Below, piece by piece: positions 18,258-26,793 of a stretch of 64,000 nucleotides of DNA (its first letter is position 1; every line of letters starts with the position of its first letter). This DNA is from Paraburkholderia sp. BCC1885. Its GTDB lineage: Bacteria > Pseudomonadota > Gammaproteobacteria > Burkholderiales > Burkholderiaceae. The stretch is from assembly GCF_900996235.1 (NCBI RefSeq), contig NZ_CAAJGM010000011.1:62001-126000 (forward strand), read 5' to 3'. The translations under genes and the position numbers were made by a program. The notes under the pieces are model-generated. The model saw nothing but the letters and a program-made list of their open reading frames with translations, ran no database searches and had not been told where the DNA came from.

Positions 18258-18276
18258 GGGGCTGGGTGGGCTTGGG
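18258..18276 (+). other. Potential G-quadruplex motif upstream of nasT-like gene
   Basis: Four G-tracts of at least three (GGGG-CT-GGG-T-GGG-CTT-GGG) with loops of 2, 1 and 3 bases satisfy the usual G3+N1-7 rule. An extra GGG lies at 18245. If transcription starts upstream, the motif would be in the leader RNA of the ANTAR regulator. Confidence 0.4.
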
Positions 18277-18552
18277 TGACCAGGCCGCGCCAGTTCAGTG
18301 CGCGCACTCGTGATCGCGCACCGCTGCCGTGCATGCCACCGCTTGCCGTTGCGTGCCGACGCCGATCTCAAGCTCTTGCAGGCCCGCCCGGCACCGCGTT
18401 TGCCCTGATGGCATGTAGCTTGCTTGATCTGCACGGTCTTTCGTAATGACGTAAACCGGCGTCGCTTCACATTCCCGCATGAACCGCAGCCCCGGGCGCA
18501 ACTGCCTTCCTTCTTCGCGGCACCACAGCATGCCGCTGACCCGATTCAAACC

Positions 18553-19128
18553 ATGCTGCGCGTACTCCTCGTAACCGACACCGACAAGCCGATTGGCGAT
18601 CTGCGCGATGCCCTCGCGCGGCTCGGCTATGACATGCTGGCCGGCACGGCGACATCGCAGGCGCTGCACCGGCGGGTCGAAAGCGAGCGGCCGGACGTGA
18701 TCATCATCGACACCGAATCGCCCTCGCGCGACACGCTCGAACAACTGGCGGTCATGAAAGCGACCGCGCCGCGCCCCGTGCTGATGTTCAGCAACGACGC
18801 CAACCAGCAACTGATCCGCGATGCTGTCGGCGCAGGCGTGACGGCCTACCTCGTCGAAGGGCTGGCCTCGGAGAAGCTCGCGCCGATCCTCGAAGTGGCG
18901 CTCGCCCGTTTCGCGCAGGAAAGCCAGTTGCGCGAGCGTCTCGCCGAAGTGGAAAACGAACTGGCCGAGCGCAAGCTGATCGATCGCGCCAAACGTCTGC
19001 TGATGGATCAGCAAAATCTGGCCGAACATGCCGCTTATGCAAGCCTGCGCAAGCGGGCGATGAACCAGGGCGTCAAGCTCGCCGAGATCGCGCGCCAGAT
19101 CGTCACGGCTGCGGACTTGCCTAAATGA
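18553..19128 (+). CDS. nasT: ANTAR-domain response regulator, NasT-like
   Basis: A 191-residue protein with a receiver-like N-terminal half (MLRVLLVTDTDKP, Asp in VIIIDTESPS) and a C-terminal ANTAR RNA-binding domain (ERKLIDRAKRLLMDQQNL ... IARQIV). NasT proteins bind two-hairpin leader RNAs of nitrate/nitrite assimilation operons and prevent termination. The start is the ATG that places the receiver at residue 1; longer frames add unconserved sequence. A NasS-like sensor follows after 10 bp, which fixes the identification. The target nitrate reductase operon is not in this window. Confidence 0.9.
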   Translation: MLRVLLVTDTDKPIGDLRDALARLGYDMLAGTATSQALHRRVESERPDVIIIDTESPSRDTLEQLAVMKATAPRPVLMFSNDANQQLIRDAVGAGVTAYLVEGLASEKLAPILEVALARFAQESQLRERLAEVENELAERKLIDRAKRLLMDQQNLAEHAAYASLRKRAMNQGVKLAEIARQIVTAADLPK

Positions 19129-19138
19129 AGCGTGGCTC

Positions 19139-20287
19139 ATGAACCAACCTGCTCCTGTCACCCAACCTTCCACGCCCATGCGGCTCGAAAAGACCCATCT
19201 GCGACTGGGTTTCGTCTCGCTCGCCGACGCGGCGCCGCTCGTCGCGGCGAAGCTGCTGGAGTTCGGCCACGCCCATGGACTGACCCTCGAACTCTCGCGC
19301 GAACCGTCATGGGCCGCGCTGCGCGACAAGCTGCTGGCTGGCGAACTGGATGCCACGCACGCGCTCTACGGCATCCCGTATGGTGTGCAGCTTGGGCTCG
19401 GCGGCCCGCAAACGGACATGGCCGTACTGATGGTGCTCAACCGCAACGGCCAGGCCATCACGCTATCGAACCGTCTCGCCGACGCACTGGCGCAACAGCA
19501 TTCATTGCCGCGGGCGCTGGCGACGCTCGGCCGCAAGCCTGTGTTCGCGCAGACCTTCCCGACCGGCACGCATGCGATGTGGCTGTACTACTGGCTCGCT
19601 TCGCAAGGCGTGCACCCGTTGCGCGAAATCGAAAGCGTGGTGATTCCGCCGCCGCAGATGGTGGCCGCGCTCGCGGAGGACCGGCTGGACGGACTGTGCG
19701 TGGGCGAGCCGTGGAATGCCGCCGCAGAAGCGCGCGGCGTGGGCCGCACGATTGCCTATAGCAGTGAAATCTGGCCCGATCATCCGGAGAAAGTGCTGGC
19801 CTGCCGGCGCGATTTCGTGGACCGCCATCCCAGCACGGCGCGCGCGTTGGTGCAGACCCTGCTCGAAGCCTGCCGCTGGCTGGATGGGCCAGGGCATCGC
19901 AACGAAATTGCGCGCTGGCTGGTGCGGCCGGAATTTATCGGTATCGACGAAGCGTTGATTGCGCAGCGCCTGACGCGTGACAGCGTACCGGCGGAGTCGA
20001 AGCGCTTACCTGTGCGTTTCTTCGAAGACGGCGCAGTCAACTATCCGCGCATCACGGATGGTGTGTGGTTTCTGACGCAATACGAGCGCTGGGGCATGAT
20101 CGCGCGGCGCGACGACTATCGTGCAATCGCCAGCGCGATCAATCAGACGCAGTTGTATCGAGAGGCGGCGCAAGGTATCGGCATTGCGATTCCGCCGGAG
20201 ACCATCAGGCAGGTGTTGATCGACGGACGCGGGTGGGACGGCAGCGATCCGCAGGAATATGCGGCGGGGTTCGAGATCCGCGCCTGA
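19139..20287 (+). CDS. nasS: NasS-like cytoplasmic nitrate sensor (CmpA/NrtA family)
   Basis: A 382-residue protein related to the periplasmic nitrate-binding NrtA/CmpA family. It has no signal peptide or lipobox: the N terminus is MNQPAPVTQPSTPMRLEKTH. Characteristic segments are HALYGIPYGVQLGLGGPQTDM, split here as in NrtA, FPTGTHAMWLYYWLASQG and CVGEPWNAAA. In Azotobacter and Paracoccus, NasS holds NasT inactive until nitrate or nitrite binds NasS. Lack of export and the 10-bp gap to the ANTAR gene support the same role. It is alone with nasT, without transport subunits. Confidence 0.88.
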   Translation: MNQPAPVTQPSTPMRLEKTHLRLGFVSLADAAPLVAAKLLEFGHAHGLTLELSREPSWAALRDKLLAGELDATHALYGIPYGVQLGLGGPQTDMAVLMVLNRNGQAITLSNRLADALAQQHSLPRALATLGRKPVFAQTFPTGTHAMWLYYWLASQGVHPLREIESVVIPPPQMVAALAEDRLDGLCVGEPWNAAAEARGVGRTIAYSSEIWPDHPEKVLACRRDFVDRHPSTARALVQTLLEACRWLDGPGHRNEIARWLVRPEFIGIDEALIAQRLTRDSVPAESKRLPVRFFEDGAVNYPRITDGVWFLTQYERWGMIARRDDYRAIASAINQTQLYREAAQGIGIAIPPETIRQVLIDGRGWDGSDPQEYAAGFEIRA

Positions 20288-20295
20288 GTGCGGGA

Positions 20296-20328
20296 GGGAC
20301 ACCGCCGAAGACGCCCCGGCGATGTCCC
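20296..20328. terminator. 12-bp stem-loop between convergent nasS and BON genes
   Basis: Arms 20296-20307 and 20317-20328 pair over 12 bp with one G-U position and a 9-nt loop. It starts nine bases after the NasS-like stop codon. There is no T-run on either strand, so it is a bidirectional stem-loop of likely terminator or RNA-protecting role. Confidence 0.45.
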
Positions 20329-20357
20329 AGTCGTCATCGCAAATCGCTACATTTCAT

Positions 20358-20720
20358 TTAGCCGTTGCCGCCATGGAACAAGGTGAGCTTGTTCGAAACC
20401 GACGTCACCCCCGGCACGGTATGCGCAACCTGCTCGGCCTGGCTGATCTGGTCGCCGGAATCCACGCTGCCGGACAAGGTCACCGCACCACTGCGCGCCC
20501 GCACGAACACGTTCGACACGTTGAAGCCTGGCGTCTTCGTCAAAGCACGGCGCACTGATCGCGCGAGCGCCCGGTCAGATCTGGAAGCGGCTTTCTTGCC
20601 GCTTGCCGTCGAGCCGTTGTCCATTCCGGCCATCGCGTCGCTGGCCTGCGCATAAGCGGCCACCGGCAGGGCGACCGCTACCGTCAGACATAACGCGCTC
20701 AAGATTCCGACTGTCCTCAT
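20358..20720 (-). CDS. BON domain-containing periplasmic protein
   Basis: A 120-residue exported protein: a signal peptide (MRTVGILSALCLTVAVALPVAAYAQA) is followed by a Ser/Gly/Lys-rich linker and one BON domain (about residues 50-115; VRRALTKTPGFNVSNVFV, VTLSGSVDSGDQISQAEQVA). BON domains bind membranes or phospholipid, as in OsmY. The ATG 20720 is chosen for AGGAGAACAAC just upstream. It is monocistronic and converges on nasS. Confidence 0.85.
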   Translation of the reverse strand: MRTVGILSALCLTVAVALPVAAYAQASDAMAGMDNGSTASGKKAASRSDRALARSVRRALTKTPGFNVSNVFVRARSGAVTLSGSVDSGDQISQAEQVAHTVPGVTSVSNKLTLFHGGNG

Positions 20721-20878
20721 GTTGTTCTCCTCTCGATGCAAGGTGGTGGCGGTCTATTCATGCAGTATTGTGTGACCAATAGATTCGCCGGCACGCCCAG
20801 CCTATTTCAAACTCTTGCCGCGCGCGACCGGTAGACCCTTAGTCAATCTAATTCATCGGCTGGCAAAGCGCAAAGCAT

Positions 20879-22315
20879 TCAGCCGCCCGTCGGCCGGCCA
20901 TTCGAAGCGAGTGCCGGCCCGGCAACCTCGCTCCAGCCGCCCCCCAGCGAGCGGTACAGCGCCACCGCAGCCAGTGCGTGCTCGCGTCTAGCCTGATTCA
21001 GCGAATCGGAGTCCTGCAGATAGGTTTGCTGCGCCGACAACACATCGAGGAAATCGGTTGCGCCCCCTTTGTATAACTGGTTGGCCAGCTTGAGCGACTG
21101 GTCGGAGGCGCCCAATGCATCGGTGAGCTTTTGCGTCGATGCGGTCGTGCTGACCAGATCGCTGCGAGTGTCTTCGACTTCTCTTAACGCCTGCAGCATC
21201 GTCTGCTGCAAATTCAGTTGCGATTCACGCATTTTGCTTTCGCTCTGCTGAATATCCGCCGTGATACGCCCGGCATTGAAAATTGGGCTGGTGGCGTTCA
21301 ATGCCGCGCTGAACAGATTGTCGGTCAAGGTCGGCAGGCCGACATATGAAGCCGCCAGCAAGCCATCGCTCAGGTTCAGATTGAACTTCGGATAGCGTTC
21401 CGCTCGCGAAACGCCCACTTCGGCAGCGCGCTGTTCGACGGTTGCATAGGCCACCAGCACGTCGGGGCGGCGCAGCAATGCTTCGGATGGCAAAGTAGTG
21501 GGCGCCGCGCCTTCCGGGTTGGGAATCGGGCCGGGCGTCGCCAGCACCAGCTTGTCCACCGCTTCCGGCGTGCGGCCCGAATAGACCGCAATCAGGCTGA
21601 GCTCATGCTCGATGGTCGATTGTGCGCGCGGAATACGTGCCTGCAGTTCGTCCAGTTGATTCTGCGCGCGGGCCACGTCGAGCTGCGTCGACAGGCCGTA
21701 TTTCAGACGCTCCTGCGTCAATCGCAAGGCATGCTGACGGATTACCTGGTTGTCCTGCAGAATCTGCAATTCCTGCTGGGCCCAGCGCAGGTCGACATAG
21801 GCCGAAGCGGTATTGGCTGCAAGCGCGAGGCGCAGCGCGTCCTCGGCGTGCTGCGTGCCGACCTGTTGCGCCTGCGCCGCCAGCAGGTCGAGCCGCTCGC
21901 CGCCGAACACGTCAGGCGACCAGTTCAGCGCGAGGCCCGCACCGCCCTCGCGCACATAGCCGAGCGGCGGCGGCGTGTTGATGCGGGTATCGGCGGCGGT
22001 AGCCGTCGCATCGAGTTCCGGCAGCAGCACTGCGTGCTTTTGAGTGGTGATGGCCTGCGCCTGTCTGACGCGTTCCGCGGCTGCCTGCAAGTCGAGATTA
22101 CCCGTTAGCACCGTATCTACCAATTGATCGAGCACCGGATCGCCGAATTGCGACCACCAGGTCTTCGCATCCACTGCATCCCTGGGCGCCTCGACACTCC
22201 AGTCGAGCGGCGCGACGGTCTTGACCGTGGCGGGCAGATCGGCATGCGTGGCCGGCTGGACCGCACAGGCGGCCACCGACAGACAAGCCAGAATTTCTAC
22301 AATGAGCTTTTTCAT
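20879..22315 (-). CDS. Outer-membrane efflux lipoprotein (NodT/OprM family)
   Basis: A 478-residue TolC-like outer-membrane channel with an N-terminal lipoprotein signal (LACLSVAAC, lipidated Cys at residue 17). It contains two tandem OEP repeats, including KTWWSQFGDPVLDQLV, LLRRPDVLVAYATVEQRAAEVG and FLDVLSAQQTYLQDSDSLNQAR. It completes a tripartite drug-efflux system with the preceding EmrB- and EmrA-like proteins. Its Shine-Dalgarno GAGG overlaps the EmrB stop codon. The ATG at 22315 gives the proper signal peptide. Confidence 0.93.
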   Translation of the reverse strand: MKKLIVEILACLSVAACAVQPATHADLPATVKTVAPLDWSVEAPRDAVDAKTWWSQFGDPVLDQLVDTVLTGNLDLQAAAERVRQAQAITTQKHAVLLPELDATATAADTRINTPPPLGYVREGGAGLALNWSPDVFGGERLDLLAAQAQQVGTQHAEDALRLALAANTASAYVDLRWAQQELQILQDNQVIRQHALRLTQERLKYGLSTQLDVARAQNQLDELQARIPRAQSTIEHELSLIAVYSGRTPEAVDKLVLATPGPIPNPEGAAPTTLPSEALLRRPDVLVAYATVEQRAAEVGVSRAERYPKFNLNLSDGLLAASYVGLPTLTDNLFSAALNATSPIFNAGRITADIQQSESKMRESQLNLQQTMLQALREVEDTRSDLVSTTASTQKLTDALGASDQSLKLANQLYKGGATDFLDVLSAQQTYLQDSDSLNQARREHALAAVALYRSLGGGWSEVAGPALASNGRPTGG

Positions 22316-22323
22316 GATTGGCC

Positions 22324-23898
22324 TCAATGTGCGTCCGGCGGCGGCGCACCGTTAGAGAAAGGTTTGGAAAACAACACACTCGCTATCGCGACGATGAAAC
22401 ACAGCGACAGCACATAGAAGGTGTCCGAGTACGTCAGCACCAGGGCTTCACGCAGCACCAGCGCGTGCAGGTTGGCGAGCCCGGATTGCGTCGTGTTGAG
22501 CACGTCGCCCGCTACCGAGGACCAATGCGCGCTCTGCTCCGTCAGCACCGACTCCACTTCGGGACGGCCCACGGTGACGCTTTCGTTAAGCCGCAGATAA
22601 TGGAAGTTCAGACGGTCATTGAGCATGGTGGCGCTCACCGCAATGCCGATGGCCCCGCCCAGATTGCGCATCAGGTTAAACAGTCCGCTGGCCGATTTCA
22701 GCCGTGACTGCGGCAGCGAGCCCAATGCCATGGTGACGATCGGCGGCACGGCGAACTGCTGGCCGATGCCGCGCAAGGCTTGCGGCAACAGCAGTTGCTG
22801 CCAGCCCCAGTCATGCGTCACCGGCACATACATATAACAACCGAGCCCGAAACAGATGAGGCCGAACAGCAGTAACAGCCGCATATCGACAAAGCGCGCC
22901 ACCATTGCGTAGACACCCAGCGCGATCAACTGGAACACGCCAACCGAAAGCAACGCAATGCCGATCTGCAGCGAACTGAAGCCGCGCACCTGACCGAGAA
23001 ATTCCGGCGTCAGAAACACCGCCACAAAAATGCCAATGCCCGTGATAAAGGACAGCAAGCTGCCGATGCCGAAATTACGCACCACCAAAGCACGCAGATC
23101 CACGATGGGTTCATCGGTCGTCAACGCATGCACGATGAAAAGAAAGCCACAGATCGCCGAAATCCACGTACAGGCGACGATAATGTGATCGCCGAACCAG
23201 TTCTTGCGCGGCCCTTCTTCCAGCACATACTCGAGACAACCGAGAAAGCCGCTCATCAAGAGGATTCCCAGGTAATCGCCTTTTTTCAGCAGAGAGAGAT
23301 CGGGCTTGTCGATATTCACGTATTTAGGCACCAGCGCCGCCACGACGACACCCGGCACCAGGTTCAGATAGAACAACCAGTGCCAGGACCACTGATCCGT
23401 AATCCAGCCACCGATCACCGGGCCGATCGCCGGCGCAAGCGAAGCCAGTGCGCCGATGGTTGTAGACGCAACCAGTCGCTGCTTGCCGGGAAACAGCACA
23501 AAGGCCGTGGTGAATACCGTTGGGATCATCGCGGCGCCCATTGCGCCCTGCAAACCGCGAAACAGGATGATCGAGTTAATGTCCCAGGCAATGCCGCACA
23601 GCATGCTGGTGATGGTGAATCCCACCGCGGAGGCTACGAACAGCCAGCGCGTCGAAAACACTTTGGATAACCAGCCGGACATCGGAATCACGAGGATTTC
23701 CGCAATCAGGTAGGCCGTCTGCACCCACGACAACTCATCCTGACTCGCGGACAGTCCCCCGCCGATGTCCCGCAGTGAAGAAGCGACGATCTGGATATCC
23801 AGGGTTGCCATGAAAAATCCCAGGCACATCAGTGCGAATGCAAACACGCGTTGCCGCATGGGCTGGGATGCCGGATCGAGCGAATCAGTGTTGGTCAT
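22324..23898 (-). CDS. emrB: DHA2 family drug:H+ antiporter, EmrB-like
   Basis: A 524-residue inner-membrane permease of the 14-helix DHA2 group. Visible are the helix-1 motif FMATLDIQIVASSLRDIGGGL, split across memory of motif D1, WVQTAYLIAEILVIPMSGWLS, motif C-like GPVIGGWI near helix 5, and a C-terminal extension with two added helices. It exports hydrophobic toxicants using the proton gradient, through the EmrA-like adaptor and outer-membrane channel encoded on either side. It is 18 bp downstream of emrA and nearly overlaps the channel gene. Confidence 0.92.
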   Translation of the reverse strand: MTNTDSLDPASQPMRQRVFAFALMCLGFFMATLDIQIVASSLRDIGGGLSASQDELSWVQTAYLIAEILVIPMSGWLSKVFSTRWLFVASAVGFTITSMLCGIAWDINSIILFRGLQGAMGAAMIPTVFTTAFVLFPGKQRLVASTTIGALASLAPAIGPVIGGWITDQWSWHWLFYLNLVPGVVVAALVPKYVNIDKPDLSLLKKGDYLGILLMSGFLGCLEYVLEEGPRKNWFGDHIIVACTWISAICGFLFIVHALTTDEPIVDLRALVVRNFGIGSLLSFITGIGIFVAVFLTPEFLGQVRGFSSLQIGIALLSVGVFQLIALGVYAMVARFVDMRLLLLFGLICFGLGCYMYVPVTHDWGWQQLLLPQALRGIGQQFAVPPIVTMALGSLPQSRLKSASGLFNLMRNLGGAIGIAVSATMLNDRLNFHYLRLNESVTVGRPEVESVLTEQSAHWSSVAGDVLNTTQSGLANLHALVLREALVLTYSDTFYVLSLCFIVAIASVLFSKPFSNGAPPPDAH

Positions 23899-23916
23899 GA
23901 TGTCGGCCCGGTTCGC

Positions 23917-25032
23917 TTAGCGGCCGGCGGCGGCGTGCGAGCCGTCGGCGAGATGCACTTCGACGGTCGCCGACAGGCCCGGGCGCAGCACACTTTCCAT
24001 GCCGCGCGGCACATCCAGACGAATCCGCACCGGCACGCGCTGCACGATCTTGGTGAAGTTGCCGGTCGCGTTTTCGGGCGGCAGCACGCTGAAGGTGGCG
24101 CCTGTGGCCGGCGCGAGGCTTTCGACATAACCGTGCAAGGGCAGGCTCGAGGCATCGAGTGCGACGTCGGCCTTGTCGCCGATCTGCATCTTCTTCAGTT
24201 GATCTTCCTTGAAGTTCGCGTCCACCCACAGGTCCGTGGACGGCACCACTGTCAGCAGCGGCGCGCCGATATTGGCGAGCATGCCGACGCGCGCTGTCCG
24301 GTTGCCGATATAACCGTCGACCGGCGAGCGAATGGTTGTGTATTCAACGTTCAGTTGTGCCACACGTTGTGCGGCGAGCGCCGTATTGACACGAGCCTGC
24401 GCATCGGCGATCTGCGCGCCGAGCACATCCAGCTGACGTTGCGCGGCAAGCACTGCGGCGCCGCTGCTTTGCACCGCTGCTTGCGCCTTGGAGAAATCGG
24501 CGTCGGCACGCTCGACAATCTGGTTCGAAACCGCTTCGTCCTTGACCAGCTCGCGGTAGCGCGCCTGGTCCTGCGCGCTGCGCGTCAATTCCGCCGACGA
24601 GGCCCGCACTTCCGCCTGATGCTGGTTGATCACCGCGGCCTGCAAAACCTGTTGCGCCTGCAACTCCGTTACCGCAGCGCGGGCGCTGTCCACCTCGGCG
24701 GTGGCTTGCGCGAGCTTCGCGTCGTAGTCGCGTGCATCGAGCCGGATCAGCACCTGGTTTGCCGCAACGTGCTGGTTGTCCTGCACCAGGATGTCGGTGA
24801 TAAAGCCGTTGACCTTGGGCGCCATCACCGTCACGTTGCCGCCGACATAGGCGTCGTCGGTGGACTGCTCGAAGCGCAGAACGAAGAACCAATAGCCCGC
24901 GGCGGCAGCCAGCACCAGCGCCACTGCGCCGTAAGCGAGGCGCATCCACGGAATATGCCTGCCTTTGGTCGCGGCAACGGCCTCGGCTGACGGCCCGGAA
25001 ATTTCAGAAACGGGAGTAACAGGACTCGACAT
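23917..25032 (-). CDS. emrA: HlyD/EmrA family membrane fusion protein
   Basis: A 371-residue periplasmic adaptor with a single N-terminal membrane anchor (LAYGAVALVLAAAAGYWFFV), the lipoyl half (YVGGNVTVMAPKVNGFI), a coiled-coil hairpin rich in Ala/Gln/Glu from about 95 to 205, then the second lipoyl half and beta-barrel (TTIRSPVDGYIGNR, VDANFKEDQLKKM). It bridges EmrB and the outer-membrane channel. ATG 25032 is preferred to a GTG three codons earlier because AGGTG lies six bases upstream. Confidence 0.92.
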   Translation of the reverse strand: MSSPVTPVSEISGPSAEAVAATKGRHIPWMRLAYGAVALVLAAAAGYWFFVLRFEQSTDDAYVGGNVTVMAPKVNGFITDILVQDNQHVAANQVLIRLDARDYDAKLAQATAEVDSARAAVTELQAQQVLQAAVINQHQAEVRASSAELTRSAQDQARYRELVKDEAVSNQIVERADADFSKAQAAVQSSGAAVLAAQRQLDVLGAQIADAQARVNTALAAQRVAQLNVEYTTIRSPVDGYIGNRTARVGMLANIGAPLLTVVPSTDLWVDANFKEDQLKKMQIGDKADVALDASSLPLHGYVESLAPATGATFSVLPPENATGNFTKIVQRVPVRIRLDVPRGMESVLRPGLSATVEVHLADGSHAAAGR

Positions 25033-25107
25033 GATTTTCACCTGTGTATATGCACTAAATCGAATGGAAAAATGCGCTTGCTGCGTGGGCCAGCGGCCTG
25101 ATATTTC

Positions 25108-25542
25108 TTAAACTTTGGACACCTCGCGCGTCAGACGGAACAGTTCGCAGCGAAGCGTCGCGGCCTGTTGCGGTCCAAACTTGCGTTCAAACTCGTTTTG
25201 CGCGGCACGCCAATACGTCGTGGCTTGAGCGAGCTTCGCCTCGCCGGCTTGCGTCAACGCCAGCCGACGCCGCCGCTTGCCCCGCCCGTCCGGCTCATCG
25301 GCGATCAAACCGTTGTGCAACAAAGGCCTGAGCCCGCGTACCAGGGTGGTCCGGTCCATCACCATCGCCTGCGCCAGTTCGAGCATCGTCCGCGGCGCGG
25401 CGCCTCGCAGCGCCGCGAGAATGCTGAATTGCGTCGGCGTCAACGCCGCTTCGGACAAATGCCGCTCGTACAACTGCGAAATGTGCCGGGCCGCCTGACG
25501 AATCGCGAAGCAATCGTCGTTTTCGGGTGAGTTGGTGTGCAT
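25108..25542 (-). CDS. MarR family transcriptional regulator
   Basis: A 144-residue winged-helix repressor: LTPTQFSILAALRG, LAQAMVMDRTTLVRGLRPL (recognition helix) and the wing DGRGKRRRRLALTQAGEAKL. It is the first gene of the efflux operon, 75 bp upstream of emrA, and is the probable local repressor, released by a phenolic or other toxic ligand. Neither the ATG at 25542 nor a GTG two codons upstream has a strong ribosome binding site. Confidence 0.88.
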   Translation of the reverse strand: MHTNSPENDDCFAIRQAARHISQLYERHLSEAALTPTQFSILAALRGAAPRTMLELAQAMVMDRTTLVRGLRPLLHNGLIADEPDGRGKRRRRLALTQAGEAKLAQATTYWRAAQNEFERKFGPQQAATLRCELFRLTREVSKV

Positions 25543-25713
25543 GCGCACAGATTAGAGATGCGATCCGTCTGGATCAATCTCGCGGGTACATCTGATTGTT
25601 GTCGCGGCGACAAGAGTCGCGCGGGAGAGTGTGTTCACAGGCTGGCGAAGGCTTGCCAGCGCCGGTGAAGAGACCTTTCATCAGGCCTTGAGCCGAGCGA
25701 TCCCCAGACTGGA

Positions 25714-26649
25714 CTACTGCCGGGCCTTCATTTCCGATGACGCCTGCAAAGCCGTCACCTCGGCGAAGAATTCGGCCGCGTGCTCGACAAAGGCCTTCAC
25801 CTTTGCCGGCATCAGCGTGCGGGTGTTGTAGGCGAGCCGCATTTCAATTGTTGCATCCACCAATTCGTATTCGTCGAACAGGCTCACCAGACGGCCGCCG
25901 GCGAGTTCGTCCTGCGCGAGCGCGGCCGGCAGCACGCCGATGCCGAATCCGCCCCGCACCATCTCACGGTTGAACACGGCATTGTTCGAAGCAATGTCGT
26001 AGCTGAGCGGCACGATGAGTTCCTCCGCGCCGAGCCGGAACGTCAGTTGCGGCTTGCGAAACGCGGGCGACAGCACCACGAACGTATGGTGAACGAGTTC
26101 GGATGGATGCGCGGGTTGCCCATACCGCCGCAGATACTCCGGCGCCGCGACGATCGCGAACGGCATGCGTTCGAGCAGACGCGTCACGACGGTATCGGTA
26201 CTCAGCATGAACGGCAGGATGAGGCCCAGGTCGTAACCATCCGCGACCAGATCCACCGGCCGCTCGGTCAGCGTCACGTCGAGGCTCACTTTGGGATGCT
26301 TGTGCCTGAAGCTCGAGATCAACGGCACCAGCCGGTTGACGGTGGCGGTTGTGTGCGCGACGAGGCGCAGCACGCCGCTCGGTTCGCGGGTGTGCGAGGA
26401 CGCGTCGGCTTCGAGCGCCTCCAGGTCGTCGAGTATCCGCGCGCAGCCTTCGTAGAAATGTTCCGCCGCTTCGGTGAGCGAAACCTGGCGTGTGGTCCGG
26501 TTAAACAGGCGGCTGCCGAGACGGCGCTCGAGCCCGGAAATGGAGCGCGACACGATCGGCGTAGTCAGGCCGAGCATATCGGCGGCGCGCGTAAAGCTGC
26601 GCGCCTCGACGACTGCGCGAAAGACCCGCAGACTCTCCAGATAATCCAT
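25714..26649 (-). CDS. LysR family transcriptional regulator
   Basis: A 311-residue LysR protein of the CrgA/DsdC-like group, with HTH MDYLESLRVFRAVVEARSF... SRSISGLERRLGSRLFNRTTRQVSLTEA at the N terminus (quoted in parts) and an effector domain with GVLRLVAHTT and VDLVADGYDLGLI. ATG 26649 has GAGG seven bases upstream. It is transcribed in the same direction as the altered alpha/beta hydrolase gene, 144 bp downstream of it, and may regulate it. Confidence 0.9.
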   Translation of the reverse strand: MDYLESLRVFRAVVEARSFTRAADMLGLTTPIVSRSISGLERRLGSRLFNRTTRQVSLTEAAEHFYEGCARILDDLEALEADASSHTREPSGVLRLVAHTTATVNRLVPLISSFRHKHPKVSLDVTLTERPVDLVADGYDLGLILPFMLSTDTVVTRLLERMPFAIVAAPEYLRRYGQPAHPSELVHHTFVVLSPAFRKPQLTFRLGAEELIVPLSYDIASNNAVFNREMVRGGFGIGVLPAALAQDELAGGRLVSLFDEYELVDATIEMRLAYNTRTLMPAKVKAFVEHAAEFFAEVTALQASSEMKARQ

Positions 26650-26793
26650 AGGACACCTCGTGATGGACCCGGCGCTGGACTGTCGGCCGGATAAAGACGC
26701 AATCGTAGCGGACTCGACAATCGTGCGGCGCCGTCCCACGCAAAATTCGAAACCGGTGATTTTACGATCGCACCGACGGATAGATCGCCGGCA

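Larger units (their letters stand above)
18133..18552. other. Divergent promoter region, CoA-transferase operon / nasT-like gene
   Basis: These 420 bp carry an IclR-type palindrome (18160-18176) with a further half-site (18180-18188), a run of G-tracts able to form a quadruplex on the plus strand (18258-18276), and a perfect 12-bp palindrome AGTGCGCGCACT (18297-18308). No coding sequence is supported. Confidence 0.6.
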
